A stretch of 64,000 bases of DNA from an uncultured Erythrobacter sp. (GTDB lineage Bacteria > Pseudomonadota > Alphaproteobacteria > Sphingomonadales > Sphingomonadaceae), in NCBI GenBank assembly GCA_947488325.1, contig CANKYZ010000005.1, positions 62,001-126,000 on the forward strand. The letters run 5' to 3'. A model generated the notes under the pieces. The model worked only from the letters and a program-made list of their open reading frames with translations. It was not told the origin of the DNA and ran no database searches. Each line of letters opens with the position of its first letter. Position 1 is the stretch's first letter. Shown in pieces: positions 52,011-62,613 of the stretch. The position numbers and the translations under genes are program-made.

Positions 52011-54584
52011 ATGAGCGACGATACAGAAAAACCCGCCCGTAAACCACTTGGCCTTAAACGGCCGGTCGATGCTGGGGAGGTCAAGCAGACCTTTAGCCAC
52101 GGCCGCACCAATAAGGTTGCGGTTGAGGTGAAGCGGCGCCGTAAGCTCTTGAAACCGGGCGAAACGCCCACTCCTGAGGCTGCACCTGAGCCAGCTCCAG
52201 CGCCAGCAGTTGCAGAGCCGGTCGCGGAACCCGCTCCTGCTCCCGTAGCGAAGAAGCCTGCGGCCAAGCCCGCTCCCAAAGCGCCAGCTGGCGAAACTCC
52301 GCAGGAACGCGTCGCTCGGCTCCAGCGAGAGGCCGAGGAAGGTCGCCTGAACGTTGCTCAGGAAGCACGTAAGCGCGATGATCAGAAGGCGAAGCAAAAA
52401 GCCGAAAGCGAAAAGAAGCGCGCCGAAGACAATCGCGCTCAAGAGAAGAAGGCTCAAGAGGAGGCTGAAAAACTCGCTAAGGAAGAAGCCAAGGCAGCTG
52501 CTGAGGCGGAAGCGGCTGCGAGCGAAGTTGAAGCACCTGTTGATGAAAAGCCAGCGGCAAAGGGTAGCCCCACGCCTGCGGCACGCAAATTCACTCCGGT
52601 TGCACGGCCTGAACCCAAGCGTCCTGAAAAGAAAAAGAAAAAGGATGAGAAGGGCGGACCTTCCTCTGACGGCGGCAAAGACAAACGTCGTTCGGGTAAG
52701 CTTACTGTCAGTAAGGCGCTGAACGAGGATGAAGGTCGTCGAGCGCGCAGCCTAGCCGCGCTCAAGCGCGCTCGTGAAAAAGAACGTCGTATGCAGGGCG
52801 GCGGTTCGTCGAAGCCACGTGAAAAGCAAGTGCGTGACGTTACCGTCCCAGAGGCGATCACGGTTGGCGAACTGGCAAAGCGTATGGGCGAAAAAGGCGC
52901 AGATCTTGTCAAAGAGCTGTTCAATCTCGACATGATGGTCACGGTCAACCAGACCATCGATCAGGACACAGCTGAGCTGCTGGTCGAACAATTCGGCCAT
53001 AATATCCAGAAAGTCTCCGAAGCGGATGTCGATATTTCCACCGAGGAAGATGTCGATCCAGAAGAAACCCTGAAAACACGTCCTCCGGTCGTAACGATCA
53101 TGGGCCATGTCGATCATGGTAAAACTTCGCTCCTCGATGCGCTGCGCGGTGCCAATGTGACCAAGGGTGAAGCTGGCGGCATCACTCAACATATCGGCAG
53201 TTATCAGATCACTGCAAAGAACAAGCAGACGATCACATTCCTCGATACACCGGGCCACGCTGCATTCACCGAAATGCGTCAGCGCGGCGCGAATGTGACT
53301 GATATTGTGGTTCTGGTTGTGGCAGCCGATGACGGCATCATGCCGCAGACGATTGAGGCTATCAAACACACTAAGGCTGCTGGTGTCCCGATGATCGTCG
53401 CGATCAATAAGATGGATAAGCCAGAGGCAAACCCGGACAATATCCGCAATCGCCTGCTCGAACATGAAGTGATTGTCGAAAAGCTCTCAGGCGAAGTGCA
53501 GGACGTGGAAATTTCCGCGATCAAGGGCACAGGGCTTGATGAGTTGGTCGAAGCGATCACCAATCAGGCAGAGCTGCTCGAGTTAAAGGCACGTCCAGAC
53601 CGCGATGCGGATGCGACCGTGATCGAAGCGCAGCTTGATAAAGGCCGCGGTCCTGTCGCAACCGTCATCATCACACGCGGTACTTTGAAACGGGGCGATA
53701 CCTTTGTTGTCGGCACAAAAAGCGGCCGAGTGCGGGCAATTATCAACGACGCAGGCAAGCAGATCAAGGAAGCCGGGCCATCCATGCCGGTTGAGGTTCT
53801 TGGTCTCGGCGGTGTGCCATCGGCTGGCGATCAATTGACTGTCGTTGAGAATGAGCAACGCGCCCGCGAAGTCGCACAATACCGTCAGGAAAAAGCGACT
53901 GAACAACGAACCGCTCTGGCTCCGACCAGTTTCGATACGATGTTCAACAATATGGCGTCCGATCTTATCGAATGGCCGGTATTGGTGAAGGCGGATGTGC
54001 AGGGATCGGTCGAAGCGATCGTTACCGCGCTCCACAATATCTCAACCGACGATATCAAAGTTCGGGTTCTGCATGCCGGTGTCGGCGCGATTACAGAAAG
54101 TGATGTGACATTGGCGGCGGCATCGAATGCCCCGATCATTGGTTTCAATGTGCGTCCAAATGCCAAGGCGCGCGAGCTTGTGAAGCGCGATAACGTGCGC
54201 ATGATGTATTACGATGTAATCTACCACCTAACTGCTGAAGTCGCGAAGGAAATGGCCGGCGAGCTTGGTCCAGAACGGATCGAAACCGTGGTTGGCCGTG
54301 CGGACGTCAAGGAGGTGTTCAAGTCGGGCAAGAGGGATAAAGCAGCGGGTCTGCTCGTCACCGATGGCGTTATTCGCAAGGGACTGTTCGCACGTCTTAC
54401 CCGCGAAGATGTTATTGTCTCGGCAACGACAATCGCTTCGTTGCGGCGTTTCAAGGACGACGTGGATGAAATTCGCTCTGGTCTCGAATGCGGCGTGGTT
54501 CTGGAAGACACGAACGATATTCAACCGGGCGATAGTTTAGAAGTCTTCGAAGTCGAGGAACGCGAACGGACACTGGAGTATTAA
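52011..54584 (+). CDS. infB: Translation initiation factor IF-2
   Basis: 857 aa. A long charged N-terminus (Ala/Glu/Lys-rich, residues about 30-260, with IF2-N domain near residue 280: [16 protein letters not shown]) leads to the G domain with GHVDHGKT near residue 364, then DTPGH and NKMDKPEAN. Domains II-IV follow, ending near [10 protein letters not shown]. It brings initiator tRNA to the ribosome using GTP. ATG 52011 is a normal start. Confidence 0.98.
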   Translation: MSDDTEKPARKPLGLKRPVDAGEVKQTFSHGRTNKVAVEVKRRRKLLKPGETPTPEAAPEPAPAPAVAEPVAEPAPAPVAKKPAAKPAPKAPAGETPQERVARLQREAEEGRLNVAQEARKRDDQKAKQKAESEKKRAEDNRAQEKKAQEEAEKLAKEEAKAAAEAEAAASEVEAPVDEKPAAKGSPTPAARKFTPVARPEPKRPEKKKKKDEKGGPSSDGGKDKRRSGKLTVSKALNEDEGRRARSLAALKRAREKERRMQGGGSSKPREKQVRDVTVPEAITVGELAKRMGEKGADLVKELFNLDMMVTVNQTIDQDTAELLVEQFGHNIQKVSEADVDISTEEDVDPEETLKTRPPVVTIMGHVDHGKTSLLDALRGANVTKGEAGGITQHIGSYQITAKNKQTITFLDTPGHAAFTEMRQRGANVTDIVVLVVAADDGIMPQTIEAIKHTKAAGVPMIVAINKMDKPEANPDNIRNRLLEHEVIVEKLSGEVQDVEISAIKGTGLDELVEAITNQAELLELKARPDRDADATVIEAQLDKGRGPVATVIITRGTLKRGDTFVVGTKSGRVRAIINDAGKQIKEAGPSMPVEVLGLGGVPSAGDQLTVVENEQRAREVAQYRQEKATEQRTALAPTSFDTMFNNMASDLIEWPVLVKADVQGSVEAIVTALHNISTDDIKVRVLHAGVGAITESDVTLAAASNAPIIGFNVRPNAKARELVKRDNVRMMYYDVIYHLTAEVAKEMAGELGPERIETVVGRADVKEVFKSGKRDKAAGLLVTDGVIRKGLFARLTREDVIVSATTIASLRRFKDDVDEIRSGLECGVVLEDTNDIQPGDSLEVFEVEERERTLEY

Positions 54585-54605
54585 ACCCAGAAACGGAGTT
54601 TCGAT

Positions 54606-55043
54606 GTGAGCGGTGACGCCTATTATCCTGAAGATGCGGGCGAAAGCCCGCATACTTCACTGCTCGGTTCTGAATTCGCCGATTATGACGCAGAGACTCA
54701 AACCGCGACCATGCGTTTCACGGTCAAGCGTGAGATGACGACTTGGCGCGGCGGCGTTCAGGGTGGGTTGGTCGCGGGCTATCTGGATGATGTGATGGGT
54801 TATGCTTATGTCGCCGCAACTTGGGGTGAGATGGCGCCGCTCAATCTTGAAATATCCATGAGCCTGATCCGGCTGATCCCCGAAGGTCCGCTAATTGGTA
54901 AGGGCAGAGTGGTGAAATCCGGCCGCAAGGTCATTTTTCTTGAAGGCGAACTCTACTCCGAGGAGGGAAAGTTGATGGCGCGTGCCACGTCCACCGCATT
55001 GCCCACACCGCGTCCGTCAGCAGTTACCACTGGAATGGTATGA
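54606..55043 (+). CDS. PaaI-family hot-dog thioesterase
   Basis: 145 aa from GTG 54606 (CGGAG nearby). WRGGVQGGLVAGYLDDVMGYAYVAAT carries the H/G-G-x-x-x-x-x-D core of PaaI/DUF4442-type thioesterases, with Gln in place of the usual His before GG. An acyl-CoA substrate is likely but unknown. It is wedged between infB and rbfA, 21 bp after infB, and overlaps the DUF1697 gene by four bases (ATGA). Confidence 0.85.
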   Translation: MSGDAYYPEDAGESPHTSLLGSEFADYDAETQTATMRFTVKREMTTWRGGVQGGLVAGYLDDVMGYAYVAATWGEMAPLNLEISMSLIRLIPEGPLIGKGRVVKSGRKVIFLEGELYSEEGKLMARATSTALPTPRPSAVTTGMV

Positions 55044-55588
55044 TGCCGCGCTATCTGGCGCTGCTGGGCAGCATCAATATTGGCGGTAACCGGATCAAGA
55101 TGACCGACCTGAAATCGGCGTTTGCTGAAGAGGGGATGGCCGACGTCGAGACCGTCGCGGCGAGCGGTAATGTGATTCTGTCAGACCGTCGCAGCCCCGC
55201 GAAATTGGAAGCAAAGCTTGAAAGTATCTTAGTCGAGCGGTTCGGTTTTAAGAGCTGCGCGATGGTCCGTACAAAAACCGAAGTTACCGCTGCGGTGGAC
55301 GATAATCCATTCCAAGGCACTGGGCCAGAACATGGTTCTGACAAGATGGTGCATTCTATTTTCTTAAGTGAGCAACCAGAACAATCGCGCTTTGACGCAC
55401 TGCTTGAACAGCACAGCGACAGCGGTAGTGAACGGTTGGCATTGGGTGATCGCGTGCTGTTTCTCGACTATGTACACGGTGTTGGCGTCTCGGATCTTTC
55501 CAGTAAGTTTCTGGAACGCAAACTTGGCTGCAAGGGGACAGCGCGTAATATGAACTCTCTCAAAAACATCCTGTCGAAGATGGCCTAA
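55040..55588 (+). CDS. DUF1697 family protein
   Basis: 182 aa. It has the DUF1697 start YLALLGSINIGGNRIKMTDLKSAF, an alpha-beta segment, NVILSDRRSPAKLEAKLE, and the C-terminal GCKGTARNMNSLKNILSKM. The family has no known function and is generally found as a single stand-alone domain. Its position between the thioesterase and rbfA is unusual for this ribosome-biogenesis operon. Confidence 0.92.
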   Translation: MMPRYLALLGSINIGGNRIKMTDLKSAFAEEGMADVETVAASGNVILSDRRSPAKLEAKLESILVERFGFKSCAMVRTKTEVTAAVDDNPFQGTGPEHGSDKMVHSIFLSEQPEQSRFDALLEQHSDSGSERLALGDRVLFLDYVHGVGVSDLSSKFLERKLGCKGTARNMNSLKNILSKMA

Positions 55589-55603
55589 GAAAGGGAAGCT
55601 GCA

Positions 55604-56032
55604 ATGGCGTACAAACAGGAATCAACCTCTGAACAGCAGTCAGTCCGCGTCCTGAAAGTGGGCGAACGGGTACGTCATATCCTGTCCGAATTGCTCGCGC
55701 GGCAAGAGGTGCATGACGAAGTGCTAAGTGCGTCAAACATCGCAGTCACCGAGGTGCGCATGACACCCGATCTGCGCAACGCAACCGCATATGTGAAGCC
55801 GCTATTGGACGCTGAGGAAGATGCAGTGGTGAAGGCGCTGCGCCTAAATACTGCATTCTTTCAGCGCGAAGTCGCCAAGCGTTTGGGTCTGAAATTCGCT
55901 CCTAAGATGAAGTTCCGCAAGGATGAGAGTTTTGCCGAAGCAGATCGGATTGAAGAACTGCTGCGTGACCCAAAGGTCGCTAGAGATTTGGATGACGACT
56001 TAGAAGGCGGTTTGGAAGAGGGCGAAGAATAA
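55604..56032 (+). CDS. rbfA: Ribosome-binding factor A
   Basis: 142 aa. It has the KH-like RbfA fold, with the helix [23 protein letters not shown] start (here [18 protein letters not shown]), [21 protein letters not shown] strand ([18 protein letters not shown]) and [30 protein letters not shown]. It acts in 30S maturation in the cytosol. RBS AAAGGGAAG precedes ATG 55604. The acidic C-terminal tail is typical of alphaproteobacteria. Confidence 0.95.
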   Translation: MAYKQESTSEQQSVRVLKVGERVRHILSELLARQEVHDEVLSASNIAVTEVRMTPDLRNATAYVKPLLDAEEDAVVKALRLNTAFFQREVAKRLGLKFAPKMKFRKDESFAEADRIEELLRDPKVARDLDDDLEGGLEEGEE

Positions 56033-56041
56033 GGCGCCGAT

Positions 56042-56626
56042 TTAACGCGGTACAAGCCGTGCATTCAGGCGGATATCGACCTTGTTACCAACAATTAGCT
56101 GATAGCTGCGCATCCCATATTCACGACGGTCGATAGTCATTTCCCCTGCGAAAGTCACAGCGCGTCCGCGTGATACGTTGGGATCGCGGGCGAAGGTGAC
56201 GTCGAGCACTTCTGTACGCGTTACTCCGCGTGCTGTTAGCTCTCCCGTCACAGTCCCGCGAGTGGGGGAGGACAAATTGATCGAACGGCCAATAAAGCGA
56301 ATTGTAGGATAGCGCTCGACCCAAAAGAACCTCTCTCCCCGCAATCGATTCAAAGTTGTCTGATCTGGTGCTTCGAGGGCAACCGCGTCGAAGGTCACGT
56401 CTATTGCCGCGCGCTCAGGCGCGCCGGGAACGATGGTGACGGAGCCCTCCATCCGAGGAAAGCGTGCAGTCTTGCTAGAGAGACCGAAAAAGGGAACGCG
56501 AGCAGACACATCGCTGGCGCTGGCATCAAGCCTATAGTTGAGCGGCGCATCTGATTGCGCACCGACGCCAACGGGTAGTGTGATTGCCAACAGCCACAGC
56601 AGGACCAGCCGAGTGATTTGCCTCAT
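56042..56626 (-). CDS. YceI-family periplasmic protein
   Basis: 194 aa with a signal peptide (cleavage near GVGAQ-S). It has the YceI lipocalin-like barrel: LNYRLDASASDVSARVPFFGLSSKTARFP-type opening, then ERYPTIRFIGRSI and VTGELTARGVTRTEVLDVTF, ending VDIRLNARLVPR. YceI proteins bind isoprenoid or amphiphilic ligands in the periplasm. The ligand here is unknown. It converges on rbfA, breaking the rbfA-truB neighbourhood. Confidence 0.92.
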   Translation of the reverse strand: MRQITRLVLLWLLAITLPVGVGAQSDAPLNYRLDASASDVSARVPFFGLSSKTARFPRMEGSVTIVPGAPERAAIDVTFDAVALEAPDQTTLNRLRGERFFWVERYPTIRFIGRSINLSSPTRGTVTGELTARGVTRTEVLDVTFARDPNVSRGRAVTFAGEMTIDRREYGMRSYQLIVGNKVDIRLNARLVPR

Positions 56627-56744
56627 AGAATTTCAATTCTCTCTGCTCAAGTCCTCCGCCGAAAAGGGGCAAGCGTTACCTTGAACATATCTTCTAAAGC
56701 AGTGGACCTGCTCGTAAGCTGAACCGACCTAGGGCTTTGGTTAG

Positions 56745-58409
56745 CTATCCGCTTCCGCCAGGGAGCAGATACTCTACCGGAGCATCCGGACCGAGTGGAA
56801 TGCCAAGGTAAAACCAGAGCACGATCAGCAATGTCCCCGATATCAGCAGCCATACCGAATAAGGCAGCATGATCGCCGTCAGACTCCCTAGTCCAAAACT
56901 TGGCTGCCAGCGCTGCGCAAACACTAGAATGAGTGGAAAATAGACCATCAGAGGTGTGATGATATTAGTTGCGCTGTCGCCCACACGATACGCGGCTGTG
57001 GCTCCCTCTGGGCTAATTCCAAGCAACATCAACATTGGCACGAGGATGGGGGCTAGCAATGCCCATTTCGCACTCGCTGAACCAACGAACAGGTTCAGCA
57101 GAGCTGCAAACAGCACCATCAGCCCGATGACGAGCGGAAGGGGCAGTCCCGTCGATTGGATCGCCGCCGCACCATGCACAGCAGAAATCAGACCGAGATT
57201 TGACCAACCGAACATCGCCACGAAATGCGCAGCGGCGAAAGCCAATACTAGGTAATAGCCCATGTCCTTCATTGATTCGGCCATCATATTCACCAAATCG
57301 CGATGATTATTGATGGAACCAGTCGCACGACCATAGGCCCAACCTGCCAGCAGGAAGAGTATGAAGAACGCTGCAACCAGAGATTGGTAGAGTGGCTTTA
57401 ACTCGCTGTGTATTGAGCAATCGGCAGCGGGTAATCCGTCACAGGCCGCTTCGTTGACTAGAGGAGTTCCTGGAGCAAACACCATCAGTAGCCACAGGCC
57501 GACAACAAACAGTGCAGCCAACCCGGCATGCCGCAGGCCTTTTGCAGCGAGAGCCTCTTGATCCTTCGTAGGGTCAGGAGATGCATCATCGGAACCAGCG
57601 CCAGCGGACGTGCCGCCGGTCCAAGCCCCAAGACGCGGTTCGATCACGCGGTCAGTGACATACCAAATGATCGGTAGGTAAATAACCGTCATTGCGACGA
57701 TGAAATACCAATTGCCTGCAAGGTTTGCAGTCCACGATGGGTCAAGGGCACTTGCTGCGACGGCTTCTTCGGTAATTCCGAACAACAGAGCGTCCAACTG
57801 GCCCGGTGAGATGTTTGCGGAGAATCCGCCTGACACGCCCGCAAATGCTGCCGCGATGCCTGCTAACGGATGACGTCCAGCGGCGGCGAACAGGATGCCC
57901 GCCAGCGGGATCAGCACAACATAGCCTGCATCTGCTGCGTGGTTCCCAATCATTGCGACAAGTGCCACGACTGGCGTCAAAAGCGCATTTGGTGCGCCCT
58001 TAACTGCACTGGCCATTCCAGCTGCGAAAAAGCCGGAACGTTCAGCAACACCAGCCCCGAGCATCACGACCAGCACATAGCCCAGCGGGTGAAAGTGCGT
58101 GAACGTTTTGGGCATTTCAACCCATAACCGCTGGATATTATCAGCTGATAACAGGCTGACTGCGTCGATCTGGAGCGGGGAACCCGTTGATTCGTCAATC
58201 GATGTCGGGTGAAGGGCAGAAACTCCTGCCATAGTGGCGATGACCGATATGATGACCAGCGCAAGGATAAGGTAAAAAAACAGAAAGACGGGGTCGGGCA
58301 ATTTATTCCCACCCCGTTCGATCCAGCCAAGAAAGCCAGTCATACTCTCGCTCTGGTTTGCTTCTGGTGCAGCCGATGCCATGCGCAGATCCCCGTCATC
58401 TGAATTCAT
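56745..58409 (-). CDS. abgT: AbgT-family transporter
   Basis: 554 aa from ATG 58409 (a TTG three codons upstream and an ATG at 58382 are alternatives). It has eleven or so membrane helices with AbgT signatures: GNKLPDPVFLFFYLIL near residue 33, GVSGGFSANISPGQLDAL and the late GDSATNIITPLMVYFPLIL. The best known member takes up p-aminobenzoyl-glutamate, while others export sulfonamides. The direction and substrate here are not known. It is transcribed alone. Confidence 0.93.
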   Translation of the reverse strand: MNSDDGDLRMASAAPEANQSESMTGFLGWIERGGNKLPDPVFLFFYLILALVIISVIATMAGVSALHPTSIDESTGSPLQIDAVSLLSADNIQRLWVEMPKTFTHFHPLGYVLVVMLGAGVAERSGFFAAGMASAVKGAPNALLTPVVALVAMIGNHAADAGYVVLIPLAGILFAAAGRHPLAGIAAAFAGVSGGFSANISPGQLDALLFGITEEAVAASALDPSWTANLAGNWYFIVAMTVIYLPIIWYVTDRVIEPRLGAWTGGTSAGAGSDDASPDPTKDQEALAAKGLRHAGLAALFVVGLWLLMVFAPGTPLVNEAACDGLPAADCSIHSELKPLYQSLVAAFFILFLLAGWAYGRATGSINNHRDLVNMMAESMKDMGYYLVLAFAAAHFVAMFGWSNLGLISAVHGAAAIQSTGLPLPLVIGLMVLFAALLNLFVGSASAKWALLAPILVPMLMLLGISPEGATAAYRVGDSATNIITPLMVYFPLILVFAQRWQPSFGLGSLTAIMLPYSVWLLISGTLLIVLWFYLGIPLGPDAPVEYLLPGGSG

Positions 58410-58519
58410 AAAGTCCAATCGCTAGCATTGCGTAAGGCTGCTGTCACAGAGATTAATCAACAGGCCATCGAGGTGGTTGGTCTTCCAATTTCTGCACCCA
58501 AATGCGTAGGATCACCTCC

Positions 58520-59095
58520 ATGGCAAAGCTCTATTTCTATTATTCCAGCATGAATGCGGGGAAGTCATCTTCGCTGTTGCAGGCGGACTTCAATTATCGT
58601 GAACGCGGAATGGCGACGATGCTGTGGACCGCAGAACTGGATACGCGCAGCGAAGGCATGGTGCGCAGTCGGATTGGATTGGAGCAAGGTGCGCATCTTT
58701 ACAGGGCTGATACCGACTTGCTGAGCGAAATTGGAAAGGCACACAAACATAGCGCGCTTGATTGCGTGCTCATTGACGAGGCACAGTTTTTGACGGAGGC
58801 ACAGGTCTGGCAATTGGCTGCGGTATCAGACGAACTTGGCATTCCGGTTCTTTGCTATGGCCTGCGAACTGATTTTCAGGGCGCGCTGTTCTCAGGATCA
58901 GCTGTCCTATTGGGAATTGCCGATGCGCTGGTTGAATTAAAAGCAGTTTGCCATTGCGGGCGAAAGGCAACGATGAACCTGCGTGTTGGCGAGGATGGCA
59001 ATGCGATCAAAGAAGGTGAGCAAACCGAAATTGGTGGCAATGATCGCTATTTGGCTCTGTGTCGCAAACATTTCAGCACGGCGTTAAGGGGCTAG
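58520..59095 (+). CDS. tdk: Thymidine kinase
   Basis: 191 aa from ATG 58520 (GGATC upstream). It has P-loop SSMNAGKSS near residue 10, lid and DEAQF Walker B-like motif (LIDEAQFLT) and the zinc-finger region CHCGRKAT...CRKH of type-II thymidine kinases. It phosphorylates thymidine in the salvage pathway. Its final zinc pair is C-x-x-H, as in several bacterial members. It is divergent from abgT. Confidence 0.95.
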   Translation: MAKLYFYYSSMNAGKSSSLLQADFNYRERGMATMLWTAELDTRSEGMVRSRIGLEQGAHLYRADTDLLSEIGKAHKHSALDCVLIDEAQFLTEAQVWQLAAVSDELGIPVLCYGLRTDFQGALFSGSAVLLGIADALVELKAVCHCGRKATMNLRVGEDGNAIKEGEQTEIGGNDRYLALCRKHFSTALRG

Positions 59096-59131
59096 TCTAG
59101 CCTCTGCGCTTTGCATCCCCATATGGGCACA

Positions 59132-59824
59132 ATGCTCGACACACTAACGTTAGCTTTAATCCTAATCCCATGTTTGATCATCGCGATCGTTTTTCACGAA
59201 GTTGCACATGGATTGATGGCAAAGGCTTTGGGTGACCCCACGGCCAGTGAGCGCGGCCGGTTGACCTTCAACCCGATCAAACATGTTGATCCTATTGGAA
59301 CTTTGCTGGTTCCGGGCGCCCTCCTGCTTGCAGGAGCTCCTGCTTTTGGTTGGGCAAAGCCTGTGCCGGTGAGTAAATACCGTCTGAGAAACCCCCGTTT
59401 TGGGATGATGGCTGTTGCCGCAGCAGGACCGGGCATCAACTTCATCTTGGCCGGAATTGGCGCGGTGGTGCTTGGCGTCGGTACGGCGATTTTCGGGATG
59501 CCGTCAGTTGGTGAGGAAAACCTGTTCTACACAGCGATGACGATGTTCTTGCTAATCAATATTTTTCTTGGGTTATTCAATTTACTGCCGATTCCGCCGT
59601 TTGACGGATCGCACATTGTCGGCGGACTTCTGCCAGATAAGCTGCGGTTCCATTGGGAACGACTCCAACGGTTTGGGATGGTTCTAATCTTGGGCGTGAT
59701 TGGCTATAGTTGGATTTTCGGGACTGGTTGGTTGGAGGTCACTGTGCTGCCGCTCGTCGAAGCGGCATTGTTGATGTATCTCAGTATTGCAGATGCGATC
59801 GCTCAGCTGTTTCTGACGACTTAA
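59132..59824 (+). CDS. Site-2 protease family membrane metalloprotease (M50)
   Basis: 230 aa from ATG 59132. Starts at 59111 and 59123 are possible and no RBS distinguishes them. HEVAHG (H-E-x-x-H) lies at about residue 22 and the second zinc-ligand segment NLLPIPPFDGSH near residue 160, so the catalytic site is complete. No PDZ domain is present, which fits the small rhomboid-sized S2P subgroup rather than RseP. Substrate unknown. The stop overlaps that of convergent glpD by four bases (TTAA). Confidence 0.9.
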   Translation: MLDTLTLALILIPCLIIAIVFHEVAHGLMAKALGDPTASERGRLTFNPIKHVDPIGTLLVPGALLLAGAPAFGWAKPVPVSKYRLRNPRFGMMAVAAAGPGINFILAGIGAVVLGVGTAIFGMPSVGEENLFYTAMTMFLLINIFLGLFNLLPIPPFDGSHIVGGLLPDKLRFHWERLQRFGMVLILGVIGYSWIFGTGWLEVTVLPLVEAALLMYLSIADAIAQLFLTT

Positions 59825-61344
59825 TCGCCAGAGGCGATGGCGGTCAGGTCAGTGTTTTCAAACCACTGCGCGACTAAGGCCTGTTCTTCTAAGGCGAGAT
59901 GTAGGTACAGTTTTGATCGGCGTTTCAGCACATCATCGGCTGTGCAGGCAAATTCGTGTCGCACCAGATATTTCAGTTCTGCCTCATACAAGTCACCGCC
60001 CATATGCGCACCGAGATCATCGAGGCTCGTCGCGCCCTTGAAAATGGTATCGACCCGCGTGCCATAGGCTCTGAACAGCCGGTGCATGCCATCGGACGGG
60101 AACCAATCATGCTGCATCTGCAATTGGGCAAGACGATTACCAAATTCCTGAACCGGCATATCGCCGCCGGGTAGCGCCACTTCTGCGGTCCACGCAGATC
60201 CATGAATATCAAGCTTTTCAAGTGCATGTTCGGCAAGTTTACGAAATGTGGTCAGCTTGCCCCCAAAAATTGAGAGCATAGTAGGCGCGGTGCCGTTCTT
60301 TGGTCCGTCTTCGCCCTTGTCTAATTCGAACTGGTAATCGCGCGTCACGGTTGAGTTGGACGCCGCGTTGTTTTCATACAAAGGCCGCACACCTGCATAG
60401 CTTGCGATGGCCTGTTCAGGCGAAATATCCGTGCGAAGATACTCGTTCGCGGCGTCGCAAATATAGGTCGCTTCTTCTGGGCTGATATCAATGCCTGCCG
60501 GGTCACCTTTGAATAATTGGTCTGTGGTTCCGACCAAGGTGAAATCGCGTTCATAGGGGATCGCAAAGATGATCCGGTCGTCACGGTTTTGGAAAATGTA
60601 GCAATGGTCGCCTTTAAACAGCCGCGGGAAGATCAGATGGCTGCCTTTGACTAGGCGCAGGTTCTCATGCGGCTCACCCGGAAGCGCGCGGCCCAGCACC
60701 TTATCGACCCACGGGCCTGCTGCGTTGACAACATTGCGTGCGATGATGCGCTCTTCCTTGCCATCCTGATCGCGTAAATTGGCGACCCACACATCTTTGC
60801 GTCGGTCGAGTGCTATGCATTCGGTGCGCGTGCGGATGTCTGCGCCACGTTCTTTTGCGTCCATGCAATTGAGCACGACAAGGCGAGAATCTTCGACCCA
60901 GCAATCGGAATACTCAAACCCGTGTGTCAGACGGTCTTTGAGCACTGCCGCATGCGGAACTTCGCGCAGGTTCACTTCTTTCGTACCAGGCAATAATTTC
61001 CGACCGCCCAAATTGTCATAAAGAAACAGGCCAAGCCGCAACATCCATTTGGGGCGGAGGCCTTTGTCATGCGGCAGAACAAAACGCATTGGCCAGATGA
61101 TATGCGGAGCTAATGATAGCAGTCGTTCGCGCTCGATCAGGCTTTCACGTACCAAACGGAATTCGAAATGCTCAAGATAGCGCAGGCCGCCATGGACCAG
61201 TTTGGTCGAGGAACTGGATGTGTGCTGAGCGAGGTCATCCTTTTCAGCCAGGCACACTTTCAGGCCTCGGCCGGCCGCATCGCGTGCAATACCAGCACCG
61301 TTGATGCCGCCGCCGATGATGAGAATGTCGTAATCGTTCTGCAT
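59821..61344 (-). CDS. glpD: Glycerol-3-phosphate dehydrogenase (FAD, aerobic)
   Basis: 507 aa from ATG 61344. It has FAD motif ILIIGGGINGAGIARDAAGRG at the N-terminus, the HTSSSSTKLVHGGLRYLEH substrate region, and a C-terminal helical domain with GGDLYEAELKYLVRHEFACTADDVLKRRSKL. It oxidises glycerol-3-phosphate to dihydroxyacetone phosphate at the membrane and passes electrons to quinone. No glpK or glpF is in the window. It diverges from truB with about 50 bp between starts. Confidence 0.95.
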   Translation of the reverse strand: MQNDYDILIIGGGINGAGIARDAAGRGLKVCLAEKDDLAQHTSSSSTKLVHGGLRYLEHFEFRLVRESLIERERLLSLAPHIIWPMRFVLPHDKGLRPKWMLRLGLFLYDNLGGRKLLPGTKEVNLREVPHAAVLKDRLTHGFEYSDCWVEDSRLVVLNCMDAKERGADIRTRTECIALDRRKDVWVANLRDQDGKEERIIARNVVNAAGPWVDKVLGRALPGEPHENLRLVKGSHLIFPRLFKGDHCYIFQNRDDRIIFAIPYERDFTLVGTTDQLFKGDPAGIDISPEEATYICDAANEYLRTDISPEQAIASYAGVRPLYENNAASNSTVTRDYQFELDKGEDGPKNGTAPTMLSIFGGKLTTFRKLAEHALEKLDIHGSAWTAEVALPGGDMPVQEFGNRLAQLQMQHDWFPSDGMHRLFRAYGTRVDTIFKGATSLDDLGAHMGGDLYEAELKYLVRHEFACTADDVLKRRSKLYLHLALEEQALVAQWFENTDLTAIASGD

Positions 61345-61394
61345 TGTGGTGTGGATGAGTGGCGATTTGTTGAGCGTTTGGCTAGAGGGCTGGG

Positions 61395-62321
61395 ATGCCT
61401 GACGCCAAAAAACCCGCACCCCATGGTTGGTTGATCCTCGATAAGCCACGCGGGCTCGGTTCGACGCAGGCCGTGGCGGCGGTAAAACGGAACCTGCGTG
61501 AAGGCGGCTATGGCAAGCTCAAAGTCGGGCATGGAGGAACGCTCGACCCACTGGCTGAAGGGGTGTTGCCGATCGCTTTGGGAGAGGCGACTAAACTTGC
61601 CGGACGGATGCTAGATGCTAGCAAGATTTACGAATTTACGATCGCATTTGGGGCAGAGACGGACACACTTGATACGGAGGGTACTGTAATCGACAGCAAT
61701 CCTGCGCGCCCGTCGCTTGACCAAGTCAAAGCTGCATTACCGCAATTCACAGGACCGATAGAGCAGGTGCCTCCAGCCTATTCAGCTCTGAAGGTAGACG
61801 GCAAGCGAGCCTATGCTCTTGCGCGGGCGGGGGAGGCGGTGGAGCTCAAGAAGCGTCCAATCACAATCCACTCGCTGACCGTCTCAAATGGCCCTGCACA
61901 AGAGGGTGAAGTTACCCTGATCGCTCATGTTTCCAAGGGAACCTATATTCGTTCTCTTGCTCGCGACATCGCGCGGGCTCTTGGAGCATGTGGGCATGTC
62001 ACTTATTTGCGGCGGACGAAGGCGGGGCCATTCTTGCGAAAACACGCGATTTCGCTGGACAAACTCAACGGAATCGGTAGTGGCGCGCCATTGAATGACC
62101 TCCTCCTGCCGTTAGAGGCGGGGCTGGACGACATCCCGGCCCTTTCCCTCAATCAGACAGACGCGCAGGCGGTCCGCCAGGGCCGGGTCCTGTCTGAATT
62201 GCCCCAACCATCCGGGCTCTATTGTGCGATGCTGGACAATGTTCCGGTGGCGCTGGTGGAAATTTCGGATGGTGTGACGAAAATCCTACGGGGTTTTAAC
62301 CTTCCAGATGTCGCTGAGTAG
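61395..62321 (+). CDS. truB: tRNA pseudouridine(55) synthase
   Basis: 308 aa. The N-terminal GWLILDKPRGLGSTQAV and the catalytic Asp in GHGGTLDPLAEGVLPIALGEATKL match TruB. Further motifs are YEFTIAFGAETDTLDTEG and SKGTYIRSLARDIARALG. It makes pseudouridine 55 in the T-loop of tRNAs. It stands 12 bp before rpsO, so the truB-rpsO-pnp order is kept even though rbfA is 5 kb away. Confidence 0.96.
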   Translation: MPDAKKPAPHGWLILDKPRGLGSTQAVAAVKRNLREGGYGKLKVGHGGTLDPLAEGVLPIALGEATKLAGRMLDASKIYEFTIAFGAETDTLDTEGTVIDSNPARPSLDQVKAALPQFTGPIEQVPPAYSALKVDGKRAYALARAGEAVELKKRPITIHSLTVSNGPAQEGEVTLIAHVSKGTYIRSLARDIARALGACGHVTYLRRTKAGPFLRKHAISLDKLNGIGSGAPLNDLLLPLEAGLDDIPALSLNQTDAQAVRQGRVLSELPQPSGLYCAMLDNVPVALVEISDGVTKILRGFNLPDVAE

Positions 62322-62333
62322 AAAGAGAATATC

Positions 62334-62603
62334 ATGTCGGTATCACCCGAAGAAAAAGCCCAAATCATCAAAGACAATGCTCGTGCCGATGGCGATACGG
62401 GCAGCCCTGAAGTTCAGGTCGCGATCCTTACGCAGCGTATCCGCAATCTAACCGATCACTTTAAGGGCAACCATAAAGATAACCATTCGCGCCGCGGCCT
62501 TCTGATGATGGTCAATAAACGTCGCAATCTGCTCGCATACCTTAAGAAAAAGGATGTTGAGCGGTATAATGCGCTGATCCAGAAACTGGGTCTTCGCAAG
62601 TAA
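62334..62603 (+). CDS. rpsO: Ribosomal protein S15
   Basis: 89 aa, exact family length. It shows [20 protein letters not shown] and [33 protein letters not shown], and ends [12 protein letters not shown]. It is a primary 16S rRNA-binding protein, often autoregulated through its own leader. RBS GAAAGAG precedes the ATG. A hairpin follows the stop. Confidence 0.98.
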   Translation: MSVSPEEKAQIIKDNARADGDTGSPEVQVAILTQRIRNLTDHFKGNHKDNHSRRGLLMMVNKRRNLLAYLKKKDVERYNALIQKLGLRK

Positions 62604-62613
62604 GAGTTTCGAG

